The position numbers and the translations under genes are program-made. Shown here piece by piece: positions 17,391 through 25,277 of a stretch of DNA of 64,000 nucleotides. Location of the stretch: positions 29,218-93,217 of the forward strand of contig CAISEB010000044.1 in the NCBI GenBank assembly GCA_903884235.1, given 5' to 3'. This DNA comes from an uncultured Pseudomonadota bacterium. GTDB taxonomy: Bacteria; Pseudomonadota; Gammaproteobacteria; Steroidobacterales; Steroidobacteraceae. The notes beneath the pieces are model-generated. The model made no database searches. It worked only from the letters and a program-made list of their open reading frames with translations, and was not told where the DNA came from. The number at the start of each line of letters is the position of its first letter. Position 1 is the first letter of the stretch.

Positions 17391-17944
17391 GCCGGAGCCC
17401 TGAGCGGCAGGCGCAGCACGAAGCCGCGCGCATCGTGGAAGTCGGGGCGGTCGATGGGGTGATGCAGCGCATAGTGGCTGAGGCCGCCCGCACGGTGTTC
17501 GACGACCGCGGTGAGCCCCACTTCGAGCACGGCCGGATCGCCGAGCAGCGCGAGCACGCGACGTTCGAGACCGGCGTCGAGGCGCAGGCCCCCGTCGGTC
17601 CGGGTCAGCCGGATCGGCGGCACCTCGACGGTGGGCACGGCGGCCGGCACGCGGTAGGCGCTGAACGCGTAGGCGGCCCACGCACCGGACGGGGACAGGT
17701 TGTACTCGAGGTAATCCGGTCCGCCGGCGTGGCCGAGGAACACCTCGCAGCAGGTGTGGCGCCACAGCCCGTCGAGGCGATCCGGCGCCCCCGCGGGCGG
17801 CAGCACGATCGACGCGAGGTCGCCGCGCAGCTCGAACTGGACCTCGAGCCCGCCGTCCGCCGCGGCGACGCAGCGCCCCTCCACTGCGACCGCCAGCGGC
17901 GGCGAGGCGGGGTGGCGCGAGAGTTCGATGGGGACGGTGCGCAT
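17387..17944 (-). CDS. DOMON-like domain protein
   Basis: A 185-residue protein matching the DOMON-like family found beside DUF1343 genes in Gammaproteobacteria. Recognisable parts are VEVQFELRGDLASIVLPP-type strands, LWRHTCCEVFLG, YLEYNLSPSGAWAAYAFSAY and the C-terminal LSHYALHHPIDRPDFHDARG. The fold is a beta-sandwich that often binds heme or sugar. No signal peptide is visible. Coupling to namZ suggests a shared role in cell-wall fragment metabolism, but the function is not established. Confidence 0.75.
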   Translation of the reverse strand: MRTVPIELSRHPASPPLAVAVEGRCVAAADGGLEVQFELRGDLASIVLPPAGAPDRLDGLWRHTCCEVFLGHAGGPDYLEYNLSPSGAWAAYAFSAYRVPAAVPTVEVPPIRLTRTDGGLRLDAGLERRVLALLGDPAVLEVGLTAVVEHRAGGLSHYALHHPIDRPDFHDARGFVLRLPLRAPA

Positions 17945-17978
17945 CCGTGAATGCTACCGCGTCTCTTGCAGGATCCGG

Positions 17979-18614
17979 TCAGCGCGCGCGCCGGAACGTG
18001 AGGTTGTGCCGGACCGCGGTCGGGTCGGCCCCGGCCCGCAGCCGGCGCACGCCGTGATAGCCCGCGCGAGCCCGCCCGCCCCACACCAGGACGTCCCCAT
18101 CCATCACCGGCACGGGTCGAGGCGGATCACCGCGGGTCGCCCCGTACCAGACGAAGGTCGCCGGCAGCCCGATGGACACCGACACGATCGGCTGGCCGAG
18201 GTCGCGCTCGTCGAAGTCGCGGTGCGTCCCCATCTGGGCGCCCGGAACGTAGCGATTGACCAGCGCGCAGTCCGGGACGAAATCGCGATGGCCCGCCGCG
18301 GCGGCCGCGCGCCGCGCCAGGTCCGCGAACGCCGCCGGCATCGCCGGCCAGGGCGCCCCGGTCAGCGGATCGACATCGACGTAACGATAACCATTCTCAT
18401 CGCTGTGCCAGCCGACGGCCCCGGCGTTCGTCATCGCGACCGACATCCGGCCCCCGCCCGGGGTCGCGAGGTGCCGGAACGGCGCACTGCGCTCGATCGT
18501 CGCGATCGCCTCGCGCAGCGGCGCGGTCGCGACGAAGCCGCGCAGCAGCACGACCTGGTCGGCGACGGCGACCCGGTCGGGCCGGGGGTCGGCGAGGGGC
18601 AGATCCGCTTGCAC
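17979..18614 (-). CDS. alkB: Alpha-ketoglutarate-dependent DNA dealkylase AlkB
   Basis: A 211-residue Fe(II)/2-oxoglutarate dioxygenase that reverses N1-methyladenine and N3-methylcytosine in DNA. The iron ligands are His131 and Asp133 (THRDFDE) and His187 (GYHGV), and Arg202 plus Arg208 in the C-terminal RHNLTFRRAR bind 2-oxoglutarate, close to the E. coli numbering. Substrate-lid motifs MSVAMTNAGAVGWHSD and WPAMPAAF are present. No Ada-like regulator is adjacent. Length is normal for the family. Confidence 0.93.
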   Translation of the reverse strand: MQADLPLADPRPDRVAVADQVVLLRGFVATAPLREAIATIERSAPFRHLATPGGGRMSVAMTNAGAVGWHSDENGYRYVDVDPLTGAPWPAMPAAFADLARRAAAAAGHRDFVPDCALVNRYVPGAQMGTHRDFDERDLGQPIVSVSIGLPATFVWYGATRGDPPRPVPVMDGDVLVWGGRARAGYHGVRRLRAGADPTAVRHNLTFRRAR

Positions 18615-18740
18615 GGCGACCGGACTCGGGTGAACGGGAGGCCGGCATTAGAGCACGCCATCCGCCGGAGGGCGCCCGACGCCCGAATGCTTGGCACCCA
18701 GCGCGCCAACGGCTTACCCTTACGGGCATAGGGAGAGCGC

Positions 18741-19409
18741 ATGTCGGTCCGGATCCTCGATGAACGCCCGCTGGGAGTGCAGACTGTGCGCGGCACGGTG
18801 CTGTTCGTGGACCTGCGCGGCTACACGACGCTGGCCGAAGGGCTGCTGCCGGACGCGGTCGCCGGGCTGCTCGAGGAATTCTTCACGACCCTGACGCCCG
18901 CGGTCGAGCGCCATGGCGGCACGGTGTTCCATCTCGCCGGCGATTCGCTGATGGCGGGCTTCGGTCTGGACGAGGCCGGCGTCGCGCCGGTGCGCGCCGC
19001 CGTCCAGGCCAGCCGCACGATGATCGCGGCGTTCCAGCCCGTCTCGGCGCGCTGGGAGGATCGCCTCGGCGTCCCGACCGGCATCGGCATCGGCGTGCAC
19101 GTCGGCGCACTGGCGTTCGTCGCGCTCGGCCCCCCCACCCTGCGCCGCGCAACCCTCGTCGGCGACACGGTGAACGTGGCCTCGCGCCTCTGCCAGCGCG
19201 CGCGCGCGGGCGAGGTGCTGTTCTCGGCCAGCGTCGCCCACTCGCTCGATCCGGCGACGTCCAGCGACGTCATCCCGCTGCCACCGCTCGAGCTGCGGGG
19301 TCGCACCTCGCCCGTGGCGATCTACTGCGTGCCGGCGCGCGAGCGTGTGGCCGCGCAGGCGCCCATCGAGGAACCGGCGCAGATGGCGCAGCCGCTGCGC
19401 GACTCCTGA
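18741..19409 (+). CDS. Class III adenylate/guanylate cyclase catalytic domain protein
   Basis: A 222-residue stand-alone class III cyclase domain. Metal-binding aspartates are Asp24 (LFVDLRGYT) and Asp68 (LAGDSLMAGFG), and the purine/transition-state region is VGDTVNVASRLCQRAR. There is no membrane or sensory domain, so the source of regulation is not visible. It should make cAMP or another cyclic nucleotide from NTP. A CRP-like palindrome elsewhere in the window (56236-56251) would fit a cAMP circuit, but no receptor gene is present here. Confidence 0.82.
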   Translation: MSVRILDERPLGVQTVRGTVLFVDLRGYTTLAEGLLPDAVAGLLEEFFTTLTPAVERHGGTVFHLAGDSLMAGFGLDEAGVAPVRAAVQASRTMIAAFQPVSARWEDRLGVPTGIGIGVHVGALAFVALGPPTLRRATLVGDTVNVASRLCQRARAGEVLFSASVAHSLDPATSSDVIPLPPLELRGRTSPVAIYCVPARERVAAQAPIEEPAQMAQPLRDS

Positions 19410-19470
19410 ATCGCGACCGCGGGTCGCGCGCAAGCGCGCCGCAGCGGGTTCCGTGTACCCTTCGTTCGTC

Positions 19471-19486
19471 GGTGCCGATCGGCACC
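19471..19486. repeat. Perfect 16-bp palindrome upstream of cytochrome b561 gene
   Basis: GGTGCCGATCGGCACC is fully self-complementary and sits 33 bp before the ATG at 19520. It could be an operator for the cytochrome b gene, but one such palindrome is expected by chance in a window of this size. Confidence 0.35.
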
Positions 19487-19519
19487 ACCTGAACCAGACC
19501 CTGCCTGGAGTAGCCGTAG

Positions 19520-20056
19520 ATGTCCCAGCGCCCGACCTTCACGCGTACCTACAATGCCGTCGCCAAGCTGCTGCACTGGGCCGTCGCGCTGCTGATCATC
19601 GCGCAGTTCGTGATCGCGTACCTGATGCCGGACGTGCACAAGGGGACGAAGCCCGAGGGGCTGATCGGCTGGCACGTCACCGTCGGCGTCCTGATCCTGC
19701 TGCTCGCGGTGGTGCGCGTGATCTGGCGCGTCGCGCGCCCGCCGCTCACGACCGGCGCCGAGGACGGCAAGCAGAAGCGCATCGCCGCGATCACGCACGG
19801 CCTGCTCTACCTCGGCATGCTCGTGATCCCGGTGCTCGGCTGGGCGAACGCCAACTGGCGGGAATGGGTGGTCGGCGTGTGCTGCGGCATCTCGCTGCCG
19901 AACCTGCTCACGCACGACGTCCCCTGGGGCCACGAGGTCGGCGACATCCATGGCTGGCTCGCCTGGGGCCTGCTCGGCCTGATCGGCCTGCACGTCGCCG
20001 CCGGCCTCTACCACCAGATCATCCTCAAGGACGACACGCTCAGCCGCATGCGCTGA
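19520..20056 (+). CDS. Cytochrome b561-family protein
   Basis: A 178-residue membrane cytochrome b with four predicted transmembrane helices and heme-ligand His residues in AKLLHWAVALLIIAQFVIAY, GWHVTVGVLILLL, GHEVGDIHGWLAWGLLGLIG and LHVAAGLYHQIIL. Proteins of this type pass electrons from the quinol pool to periplasmic acceptors or protect against superoxide. It is a single gene between the cyclase and a convergent acetyltransferase. A second b561 protein lies at 46212-46766. Confidence 0.87.
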   Translation: MSQRPTFTRTYNAVAKLLHWAVALLIIAQFVIAYLMPDVHKGTKPEGLIGWHVTVGVLILLLAVVRVIWRVARPPLTTGAEDGKQKRIAAITHGLLYLGMLVIPVLGWANANWREWVVGVCCGISLPNLLTHDVPWGHEVGDIHGWLAWGLLGLIGLHVAAGLYHQIILKDDTLSRMR

Positions 20057-20078
20057 GGCGTCGCGCCGTGCGCCGGGC

Positions 20079-20741
20079 TCAGCCCGGCGCGGCGGCGAGG
20101 CAGCCTCCGAGCGTGCGTCGCTGCACGCCCTCGGCATCGAAGTTCGCCGCGTCGAGCCAAGCCTCGTAGCCGCGGCGCAGCCGCGGCCAGTCGCCGTCGA
20201 GCATCGCGAACCACGCCGTATCGCGGTTGCGGCCCTTCACCCACAGGTGCTGGCGAAAGATCCCCTCGAACTCGAACCCGAAGCGCAGCGCGGCGCGCCG
20301 TGACGGCGCGTTCAGCGCGTTGCACTTCCACTCGAAGCGCCGGTACCCGAGCACGTCGAACACGTACGCGGCGGTCAGGTACAGCGCCTCGGTCGCAAGG
20401 CGGCTGCGCGCCATCGGCGGGCCCCAGAGGATGTGGCCGATTTCGATCACGCCATGCTCGGGCGTGATCCTGAGCAGCGACTGTCGCCCCACGGCAAGAC
20501 CGGTCGCGCGATCGACGCAGGCGAAGTAGAGCGGGTCGACCGAGGCCGCCGCGGTGGCGACCCACGCGGCTACCGTCGCGGCGTCGGCCGGGGGTTCCTC
20601 GGGCAGGTAATCGTAGAGCGGCGCGGTGGCGGCGGTGCCGACGATCGCCGCGAGCGCGGCCGCGTGGCGGTCCGCGAGGGGTTCGAGGCGGACGTATCGA
20701 CCCTCGAGCACGCGTCGATCGGGACGGGGAGCTGGGAGCAT
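20079..20741 (-). CDS. GNAT N-acetyltransferase, RimJ/RimL-like
   Basis: A 220-residue acetyltransferase. RimL-type features are LEGRYVRLEPLADRHA at the start, VGRQSLLRITPEHGVIEIGH, the acetyl-CoA segment ATEALYLTAAYVFDVLGY and FEWKCNALNAPSRRAALRFG. Such proteins acetylate N-termini or small molecules; the substrate is not known. The ATG at 20741 was chosen because upstream residues run into the divergent cytochrome promoter region. Confidence 0.83.
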   Translation of the reverse strand: MLPAPRPDRRVLEGRYVRLEPLADRHAAALAAIVGTAATAPLYDYLPEEPPADAATVAAWVATAAASVDPLYFACVDRATGLAVGRQSLLRITPEHGVIEIGHILWGPPMARSRLATEALYLTAAYVFDVLGYRRFEWKCNALNAPSRRAALRFGFEFEGIFRQHLWVKGRNRDTAWFAMLDGDWPRLRRGYEAWLDAANFDAEGVQRRTLGGCLAAAPG

Positions 20742-20870
20742 GCGGACACCTGCACGAACGGCGGAAACGAGGTCCCCAGCATAGCGGCAGGCCGGCCCGC
20801 TCGGCCTTAAGGTTGCGATAAGCCACCGTCCGTACCCTTGCGCCATCGATGAAGCAACCCGAGGTGGCCC

Positions 20871-21269
20871 ATGATCCGACGCCTGCTCCCCGTCGCATTC
20901 GCACTCGCGCTCAGCGCCCCCACCTTCGCCGGCACGCAGGCGGACCTGCTGTCGGGGCTCGTCGCCGATGCGGCCCGCGAGGGCACGCCCGTCGCGCCCT
21001 CGGCCGCCCGGGGCGAATCCTTCTTCAAGACGCGGCGCGCCGAGTGGAGCTGCGCGTCGTGCCACACCGCCGATCCGCGCCAGGACGGGCGCCATGCCGT
21101 CACCGGCAAGTCGATCCGGCCGATGGCGCCGAGTGCGGAGCCGACGCGGCTCACGGACCGGGCCAAGACCGACAAGTGGTTCCACCGCAATTGCCGCGAC
21201 GTCGTCGGACGCCCCTGCTCGCTCGCCGAGCAGGCCGATGTCGTCGCCTACCTCATGTCACTCAAGTGA
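20871..21269 (+). CDS. SHP-type monoheme cytochrome c (DUF1924)
   Basis: A 132-residue periplasmic cytochrome c. A signal peptide (residues 1-20, ending PTFA) precedes one heme site CASCH (61-65). Two further Cys (108 and 116, in HRNCRDVVGRPCS) match the disulfide loop of sphaeroides heme protein (SHP) relatives, in which a nearby Asn is a displaceable heme ligand that lets oxygen or NO bind. It starts a compact group with diheme cytochrome c, membrane cytochrome b and a two-component pair, the known SHP-DHC arrangement. A possible RBS is GAGG at 20860-20863. Confidence 0.88.
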   Translation: MIRRLLPVAFALALSAPTFAGTQADLLSGLVADAAREGTPVAPSAARGESFFKTRRAEWSCASCHTADPRQDGRHAVTGKSIRPMAPSAEPTRLTDRAKTDKWFHRNCRDVVGRPCSLAEQADVVAYLMSLK

Positions 21270-21280
21270 GCAGCACCGCC

Positions 21281-21775
21281 ATGAAGAACGAAGATCGCCG
21301 GAACCTTCTGGATGTCACCGTGTGGTTCGCCCCATCGGCGTTCCTGGCCGTGCTGCTCGTCAGCCAGGCCAACGCGGCGCCGCGCGCTGCCGCGGGCGGC
21401 GCGGGACCGGCCGCCACGTGGCGAGAGGAGTGCGGCAGCTGCCACATCCCGTTCCCCGCACGCCTGCTGCCGACCGGATCCTGGAGCGCGGTGCTCGACG
21501 GGCTCGACCACCACTACGGCGTCGATGCGTCGCTCGCCCCCGCGACCGTGCGCGAGATCCGCGGCTACCTCGCGGCACGTTCGGGACCGGGCGCGGTGCG
21601 CGCCGAGGGCGCGCCGCGGATCACGACATCGGCGTGGTTCCGCCACGAGCACGCCGAGGTGGCGCCCGCGGTCTGGAAGCGCCCTGCGGTCCGCAGTGCG
21701 GCGAACTGCGGCGCGTGCCATGCCGGCGCCGCGCAGGGGAATTTCGACGAGGACAGCGTGAGGATCCCGCGATGA
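21281..21775 (+). CDS. Diheme cytochrome c (DHC)
   Basis: A 164-residue protein with an N-terminal hydrophobic anchor or signal (residues 13-30) and two heme motifs, CGSCH (51-55) and CGACH (143-147). Length and spacing match the DHC protein that shuttles electrons between the membrane cytochrome b and SHP. Extra His residues in LDHHYGVD and WFRHEHAEVAP may be distal heme ligands. Its stop overlaps the cytochrome b start by four bases (21772-21775). Confidence 0.87.
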   Translation: MKNEDRRNLLDVTVWFAPSAFLAVLLVSQANAAPRAAAGGAGPAATWREECGSCHIPFPARLLPTGSWSAVLDGLDHHYGVDASLAPATVREIRGYLAARSGPGAVRAEGAPRITTSAWFRHEHAEVAPAVWKRPAVRSAANCGACHAGAAQGNFDEDSVRIPR

Positions 21776-22473
21776 ACGACCCGACCCGACTCGCCGTGCT
21801 GGTGTGGGACTGGCCGGTGCGCGCGTTCCACTGGGGCTTCGCACTGCTGTTCGCGCTGGCCTATGCCCTCGGCGATTCCGAGCGCTGGCGCAACGTCTAT
21901 GTCGCCCTCGGCTACGGCGTCCTCGCGTTGATCGCGTTCCGGATCATGTGGGGTCTCGTCGGCACGCGACCGGCGCGCTTCGCCGAGTTCGTCCGCGGCC
22001 CGGGCGCGGTCCTGCGCTACCTCGGCGGCATCGCCCGTGGACGTCCCGCGGCCCACGCGGGCCACAACCCGGCCGGCGGCTGGGCGATCGTCGCCCTGCT
22101 CGGTCTCGGCGCCGCGACCGGCATCAGCGGCTGGCTGCGCTACCAGGATCTCGGTGGTGAAAGCATGGAGGACCTGCATGAACTGCTCGCCGGCGCCTGG
22201 CTCGGCCTCGTCGTGGTGCACATCGCGGCAGTCGTGCTGTCGAGCCTCCTGCATCGCGAGAACCTGGCCCTGGCCATGCTCACTGGCCGCAAGCGCGCTC
22301 GAGCGAGCGAAGGCGCGGGCCACCAGCATGCGCTCGTCGCGGTGGGCGTCATCGCCGCGGTGGGCCTCGTCATCGGCTGGACCGCACGCGCGAGCCCGGT
22401 CGCCAGCGAGGTCGGGCCAGGCACCGGCACACCGGTGGCGGTGGCACCGGCCGCGCGGAAGGACGAAGATTGA
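21772..22473 (+). CDS. Cytochrome b/b6-domain membrane protein of the SHP-DHC set
   Basis: A 233-residue integral membrane cytochrome b. The first helix WDWPVRAFHWGFALLFALAY and the later DLHELLAGAWLGLVVVHIAA and HRENLALAMLTGRKR carry the His ligands. A fifth hydrophobic segment (about 187-205) leads into a Pro/Ala-rich tail. It should oxidise quinol and feed the DHC and SHP cytochromes in the periplasm. It is coupled to the upstream DHC gene and followed three bases later by the response regulator. Confidence 0.87.
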   Translation: MNDPTRLAVLVWDWPVRAFHWGFALLFALAYALGDSERWRNVYVALGYGVLALIAFRIMWGLVGTRPARFAEFVRGPGAVLRYLGGIARGRPAAHAGHNPAGGWAIVALLGLGAATGISGWLRYQDLGGESMEDLHELLAGAWLGLVVVHIAAVVLSSLLHRENLALAMLTGRKRARASEGAGHQHALVAVGVIAAVGLVIGWTARASPVASEVGPGTGTPVAVAPAARKDED

Positions 22474-22476
22474 ACG

Positions 22477-22959
22477 ATGCGCGTGCTGCTGGTCGAGGAC
22501 GATGAGCTGTTAGGCGAGGGCCTGCAGGCGGGGCTTCGGCGGGCGGGCTGCGCCGTCGAGTGGGTGCAGGACGGCGTCGCGGCGGATGCGGCACTGGGCG
22601 CCGAGCCCTTCTCGGTCGTCGTCCTCGACCTCGGGCTGCCACGACTCGGTGGGCTCGATCTGCTCGCCCGGCTGCGGGCCCGGAACGACCGCACGCCGGT
22701 GCTCGTGCTCACCGCCCGGCAGCCCGTCGAGCTGGCACCGCGGGAATTCGCGCTCCTGCACGAGTTGCTGTTGAACGTCGGCCGCGTCCTGACGCGACAG
22801 CAGCTCGAGTCCCGGCTCTATGAATGGGACCAGGGCCTGGAGAGCAATGCGATCGAGGTCCACGTCCATCACCTGCGCCGCAAGCTCGGCGCGAACCTAA
22901 TCTCGACGGTGCGCGGCGTCGGCTACATGATCCCGCGCGACGGCGTTGTCCGTGGCTAG
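22477..22959 (+). CDS. OmpR/QseB-type response regulator with internal in-frame deletion
   Basis: A 160-residue regulator, about 60 residues shorter than the ~220 usual for QseB/PhoB proteins. The receiver is normal up to residue 81: acidic pair EDDE, phospho-acceptor Asp51 (VVLDLGLPRLGG) and VLTAR. It then jumps straight to QPVELAPREFALL, which normally follows the linker and first strands of the DNA-binding domain. The missing part would contain alpha4-beta5-alpha5 with the conserved Lys-Pro. The winged helix (LESNAIEVHVHHLRRKLG, RTVRG-like STVRGVGYMIP) is intact. The junction is near 22719/22720. The gene follows cytochrome b by three bases and overlaps the kinase. It may be non-functional, constitutive, or an assembly error. 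Confidence 0.85.
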   Translation: MRVLLVEDDELLGEGLQAGLRRAGCAVEWVQDGVAADAALGAEPFSVVVLDLGLPRLGGLDLLARLRARNDRTPVLVLTARQPVELAPREFALLHELLLNVGRVLTRQQLESRLYEWDQGLESNAIEVHVHHLRRKLGANLISTVRGVGYMIPRDGVVRG

Positions 22960-24157
22960 GCCGTCCCTGCGCCGCCGCCTTGTCATGCTGCTGCTCGGCG
23001 CGGCGGGCGGCGCCTGGATCGCCATCGGCGCGCTGACCGTCGCCGACGCGCGGCGCGAGATTGACGCGGTACTCGATGCACACCTCGTGCAGGCCGCGAC
23101 GCTGCTCGCCGCGCGAGCGCGGCACGACATCGACGAGTCGGAATCGGAATCGGAATCGGAGCACGCCGATCACGACGATGGGCATCCCTATGCGAACCAG
23201 GTGACCTTCCAGCTCTGGAATGAGTCCGGCCAGCTGCTGCGCCGTTCGTCGGGCGCGCCGGCCGCGGCCCTGACGCCCGTGGCGGACGGCTTCGACGATC
23301 CGGTCATCGACGGCAAGCCCTGGCGCAGCTTCAGCATGCGCGCCCATGGGCTCGTGGTGAAGGTGGCCGAGGGCCGCGCCGGACGCGAGCGGATGGCGCA
23401 GCGATTCGTCGAGCACACGCTGTGGCCCCTGCTCGCGGCGATTCCGCTATTCGGGTTGCTCGTCTGGATCGCCGTCAGCCGCGCACTACGGCCACTCACG
23501 CTGCTCGGCGACGACCTGCGCAGGCGACGCGCATCGGATCTCGGCCCGGTGGCCGTGGCGCAGGTGCCGGACGAGGTCGCGCCCCTGGTGGCGCAGCTCG
23601 ATGAACTGTTCTCGCGCATACGCGATCGCCTGGAGTCGGAGCGCAGGTTCACGTCCGACGCGGCACACGAACTGCGCACGCCGATCGCGGGCATCCGCGC
23701 ACAGGCCGAATCTGCTCTCGCCGCACCCGACAGCGCAGCGCGCGACGTGGTCGCCGACCTCGCCCCGCAGGCCCATGCGGCCGGCATCGACCTCGGCCTC
23801 GCGGCGGTGGACGATGTGACCGTGCGCGCGGAGCCGCTGCTCGTGGAGGTCATGGTCCGCAACCTGGTCGACAATGCCATGCGCTATGCCGGGCGCGGCG
23901 CGAGCATCGACGTGGGAGTCGTGCTGGACGGCGCCATGACGACGCTGGTCGTGACCGACAATGGCACGGGCCTGCCGGCTGCGGATCTCGCGCGCCTCGG
24001 CCAGCCATTCTTCAGGGCCAGCCAGCCCTCGGGAAGCGGCACCGGCCTTGGCCTGTCGATCGTGGCACGCATCGCGGAGCGCCATGGCGGCGTGGTTCAG
24101 TACCTGCCGGGCCCGGGCAACCGCGGGCTGAGAGTACGCGTCTCGCTGCCGCGCTGA
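22952..24157 (+). CDS. QseC-type sensor histidine kinase with shortened DHp domain
   Basis: A 401-residue membrane kinase. TM1 is near residues 8-30, a periplasmic domain follows, TM2 is near 158-178, then a HAMP-like linker and the phosphorylated His239 in AAHELRTP. After DSAAR (residue 264) the sequence continues directly with DVVADLAPQAHAAGIDLGL. The second DHp helix and its LVxQLLxLARL motif, about 45-50 residues in related kinases, are absent. The ATPase boxes remain: N (NLVDNAMRYA), G1 (DNGTGLP) and G2 (GTGLGLSIV). A Ser-Glu repeat lies in the periplasmic part. A GTG start at 22952 is preferred; TTG at 22946 is possible. Without the second helix, dimerisation and phosphotransfer are doubtful. 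Confidence 0.85.
   Translation: MARPSLRRRLVMLLLGAAGGAWIAIGALTVADARREIDAVLDAHLVQAATLLAARARHDIDESESESESEHADHDDGHPYANQVTFQLWNESGQLLRRSSGAPAAALTPVADGFDDPVIDGKPWRSFSMRAHGLVVKVAEGRAGRERMAQRFVEHTLWPLLAAIPLFGLLVWIAVSRALRPLTLLGDDLRRRRASDLGPVAVAQVPDEVAPLVAQLDELFSRIRDRLESERRFTSDAAHELRTPIAGIRAQAESALAAPDSAARDVVADLAPQAHAAGIDLGLAAVDDVTVRAEPLLVEVMVRNLVDNAMRYAGRGASIDVGVVLDGAMTTLVVTDNGTGLPAADLARLGQPFFRASQPSGSGTGLGLSIVARIAERHGGVVQYLPGPGNRGLRVRVSLPR
23135..23158. repeat. Hexanucleotide repeat inside the kinase gene
   Basis: Four tandem copies of the unit GAATCG (first copy GAGTCG) encode a Glu-Ser run in the periplasmic region of the sensor kinase. Being a multiple of three, copy changes would alter length without a frameshift. 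Confidence 0.8.
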
Positions 24158-24215
24158 GCGACGGCGCACGGATCCGCAGGCAGGGCGGCCGGCCATGCAG
24201 GCGACGTTCCCGGCG

Positions 24216-25058
24216 TCAGCCGGCGAGTTCGCCGGCGACGACCGTCGTCGCCCGCCCACCGACCCAGATCGTGCCGTCCGGCTGCGCGGACAGATGGACC
24301 CGACCACGACACCCGACGCGCGTGCCTTGCGCTGCGATGTACGGCGCGCGGGCCTCACCCGTCTCGAGCAACCAGCGCGCGACCGAGCCGTTGAGGCTGC
24401 CGGTCACCGGGTCCTCGCGGATCGTGCCGTCCGGTGCCGAGAAGAAGGCGCGCAGCTCGAATTGCGCCTCGGCACCCGGCTCGTGGGGCCCGACGACGCC
24501 GAGGTCCAGCTGGCCGTCGAAGCCCGGCGCCGGTTCGAGTGCGATCACCTCGGCGGCGGAGGCGAGCCGCACCGCAACCCAACCCGGACCACTGTCGACC
24601 CAGCGCGCGCCGAGGATCCGGGCGCGCTCGATGCGCAGGTACGCCGCGAGTCGTTGCACGAGCACCTCGTCCACCGGCCCGCAGCGCAGGTCCTCGGGAG
24701 CGGCGAACGCGTACCTATCGGCGTCGCGCCGGATGCGGACCAGCCCGGCGTCGCACTGCTGCACGACGCAGGCAGGATCGCGAGGGGCCAGGCCCGTGGC
24801 GAGCCACGCATGGCAGGATCCGAGCGTCGGGTGCCCGGCGAACGGCAATTCCCGGTCCAGCGTGAAGATACGAACCCGGTAGTCGGCCCGCGGATCCGTC
24901 GGTGGCAGCAGGAACGCCGTTTCGGAGAGATTGAGCCAGCGTGTCAGTCGCTGCATGGCGAGGCTGGTCATGCCCTCGGCGGCCGTGACCACGGCGAGCG
25001 GGTTACCCGAGACCGGTCCCGAGTTGAAGACATCGACCAACATGAATCGACGCGCCAT
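24216..25058 (-). CDS. PhzF-family isomerase/epimerase-like protein
   Basis: A 280-residue protein of the PhzF family (diaminopimelate-epimerase fold). Characteristic parts are the start FMLVDVFNSGPVSGNPLAVV, the acid residue in LNLSETAFLLPP, RIFTLDRELPFAGHPTLGS and the C-terminal EDPVTGSLNGSVARWL. PhzF itself isomerises a phenazine precursor, but most chromosomal homologues outside phenazine clusters have unknown substrates; no phenazine genes are near. The ATG at 25058 starts the conserved N-terminus. Confidence 0.87.
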   Translation of the reverse strand: MARRFMLVDVFNSGPVSGNPLAVVTAAEGMTSLAMQRLTRWLNLSETAFLLPPTDPRADYRVRIFTLDRELPFAGHPTLGSCHAWLATGLAPRDPACVVQQCDAGLVRIRRDADRYAFAAPEDLRCGPVDEVLVQRLAAYLRIERARILGARWVDSGPGWVAVRLASAAEVIALEPAPGFDGQLDLGVVGPHEPGAEAQFELRAFFSAPDGTIREDPVTGSLNGSVARWLLETGEARAPYIAAQGTRVGCRGRVHLSAQPDGTIWVGGRATTVVAGELAG

Positions 25059-25277
25059 GATCCACTCCACTGCGCTACGCAACGGCGGAGTGGGAATTCT
25101 ACCGAAGGTGATCCGGCGCCGGTCGATCTATACTGGACCGTCTTTAGGAGATGGCACGGATGCGAAGCTGGCAAAGATCGAGGGCGCGGAACTGCGTGGG
25201 CGCGCCGAGCCGCGCGGGAGTCGTCCTCGTTGATCACATCGCAGCTCGTTCGCGTGGCGCCGTGACGGTAATCGCGG

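Noticed and set aside
23135..23158. Tandem GAATCG repeats as a possible CRISPR or phase-variation tract
   Set aside because: Units are adjacent without spacers, and the 6-base period keeps the frame, so it is neither a CRISPR array nor an on/off switch.
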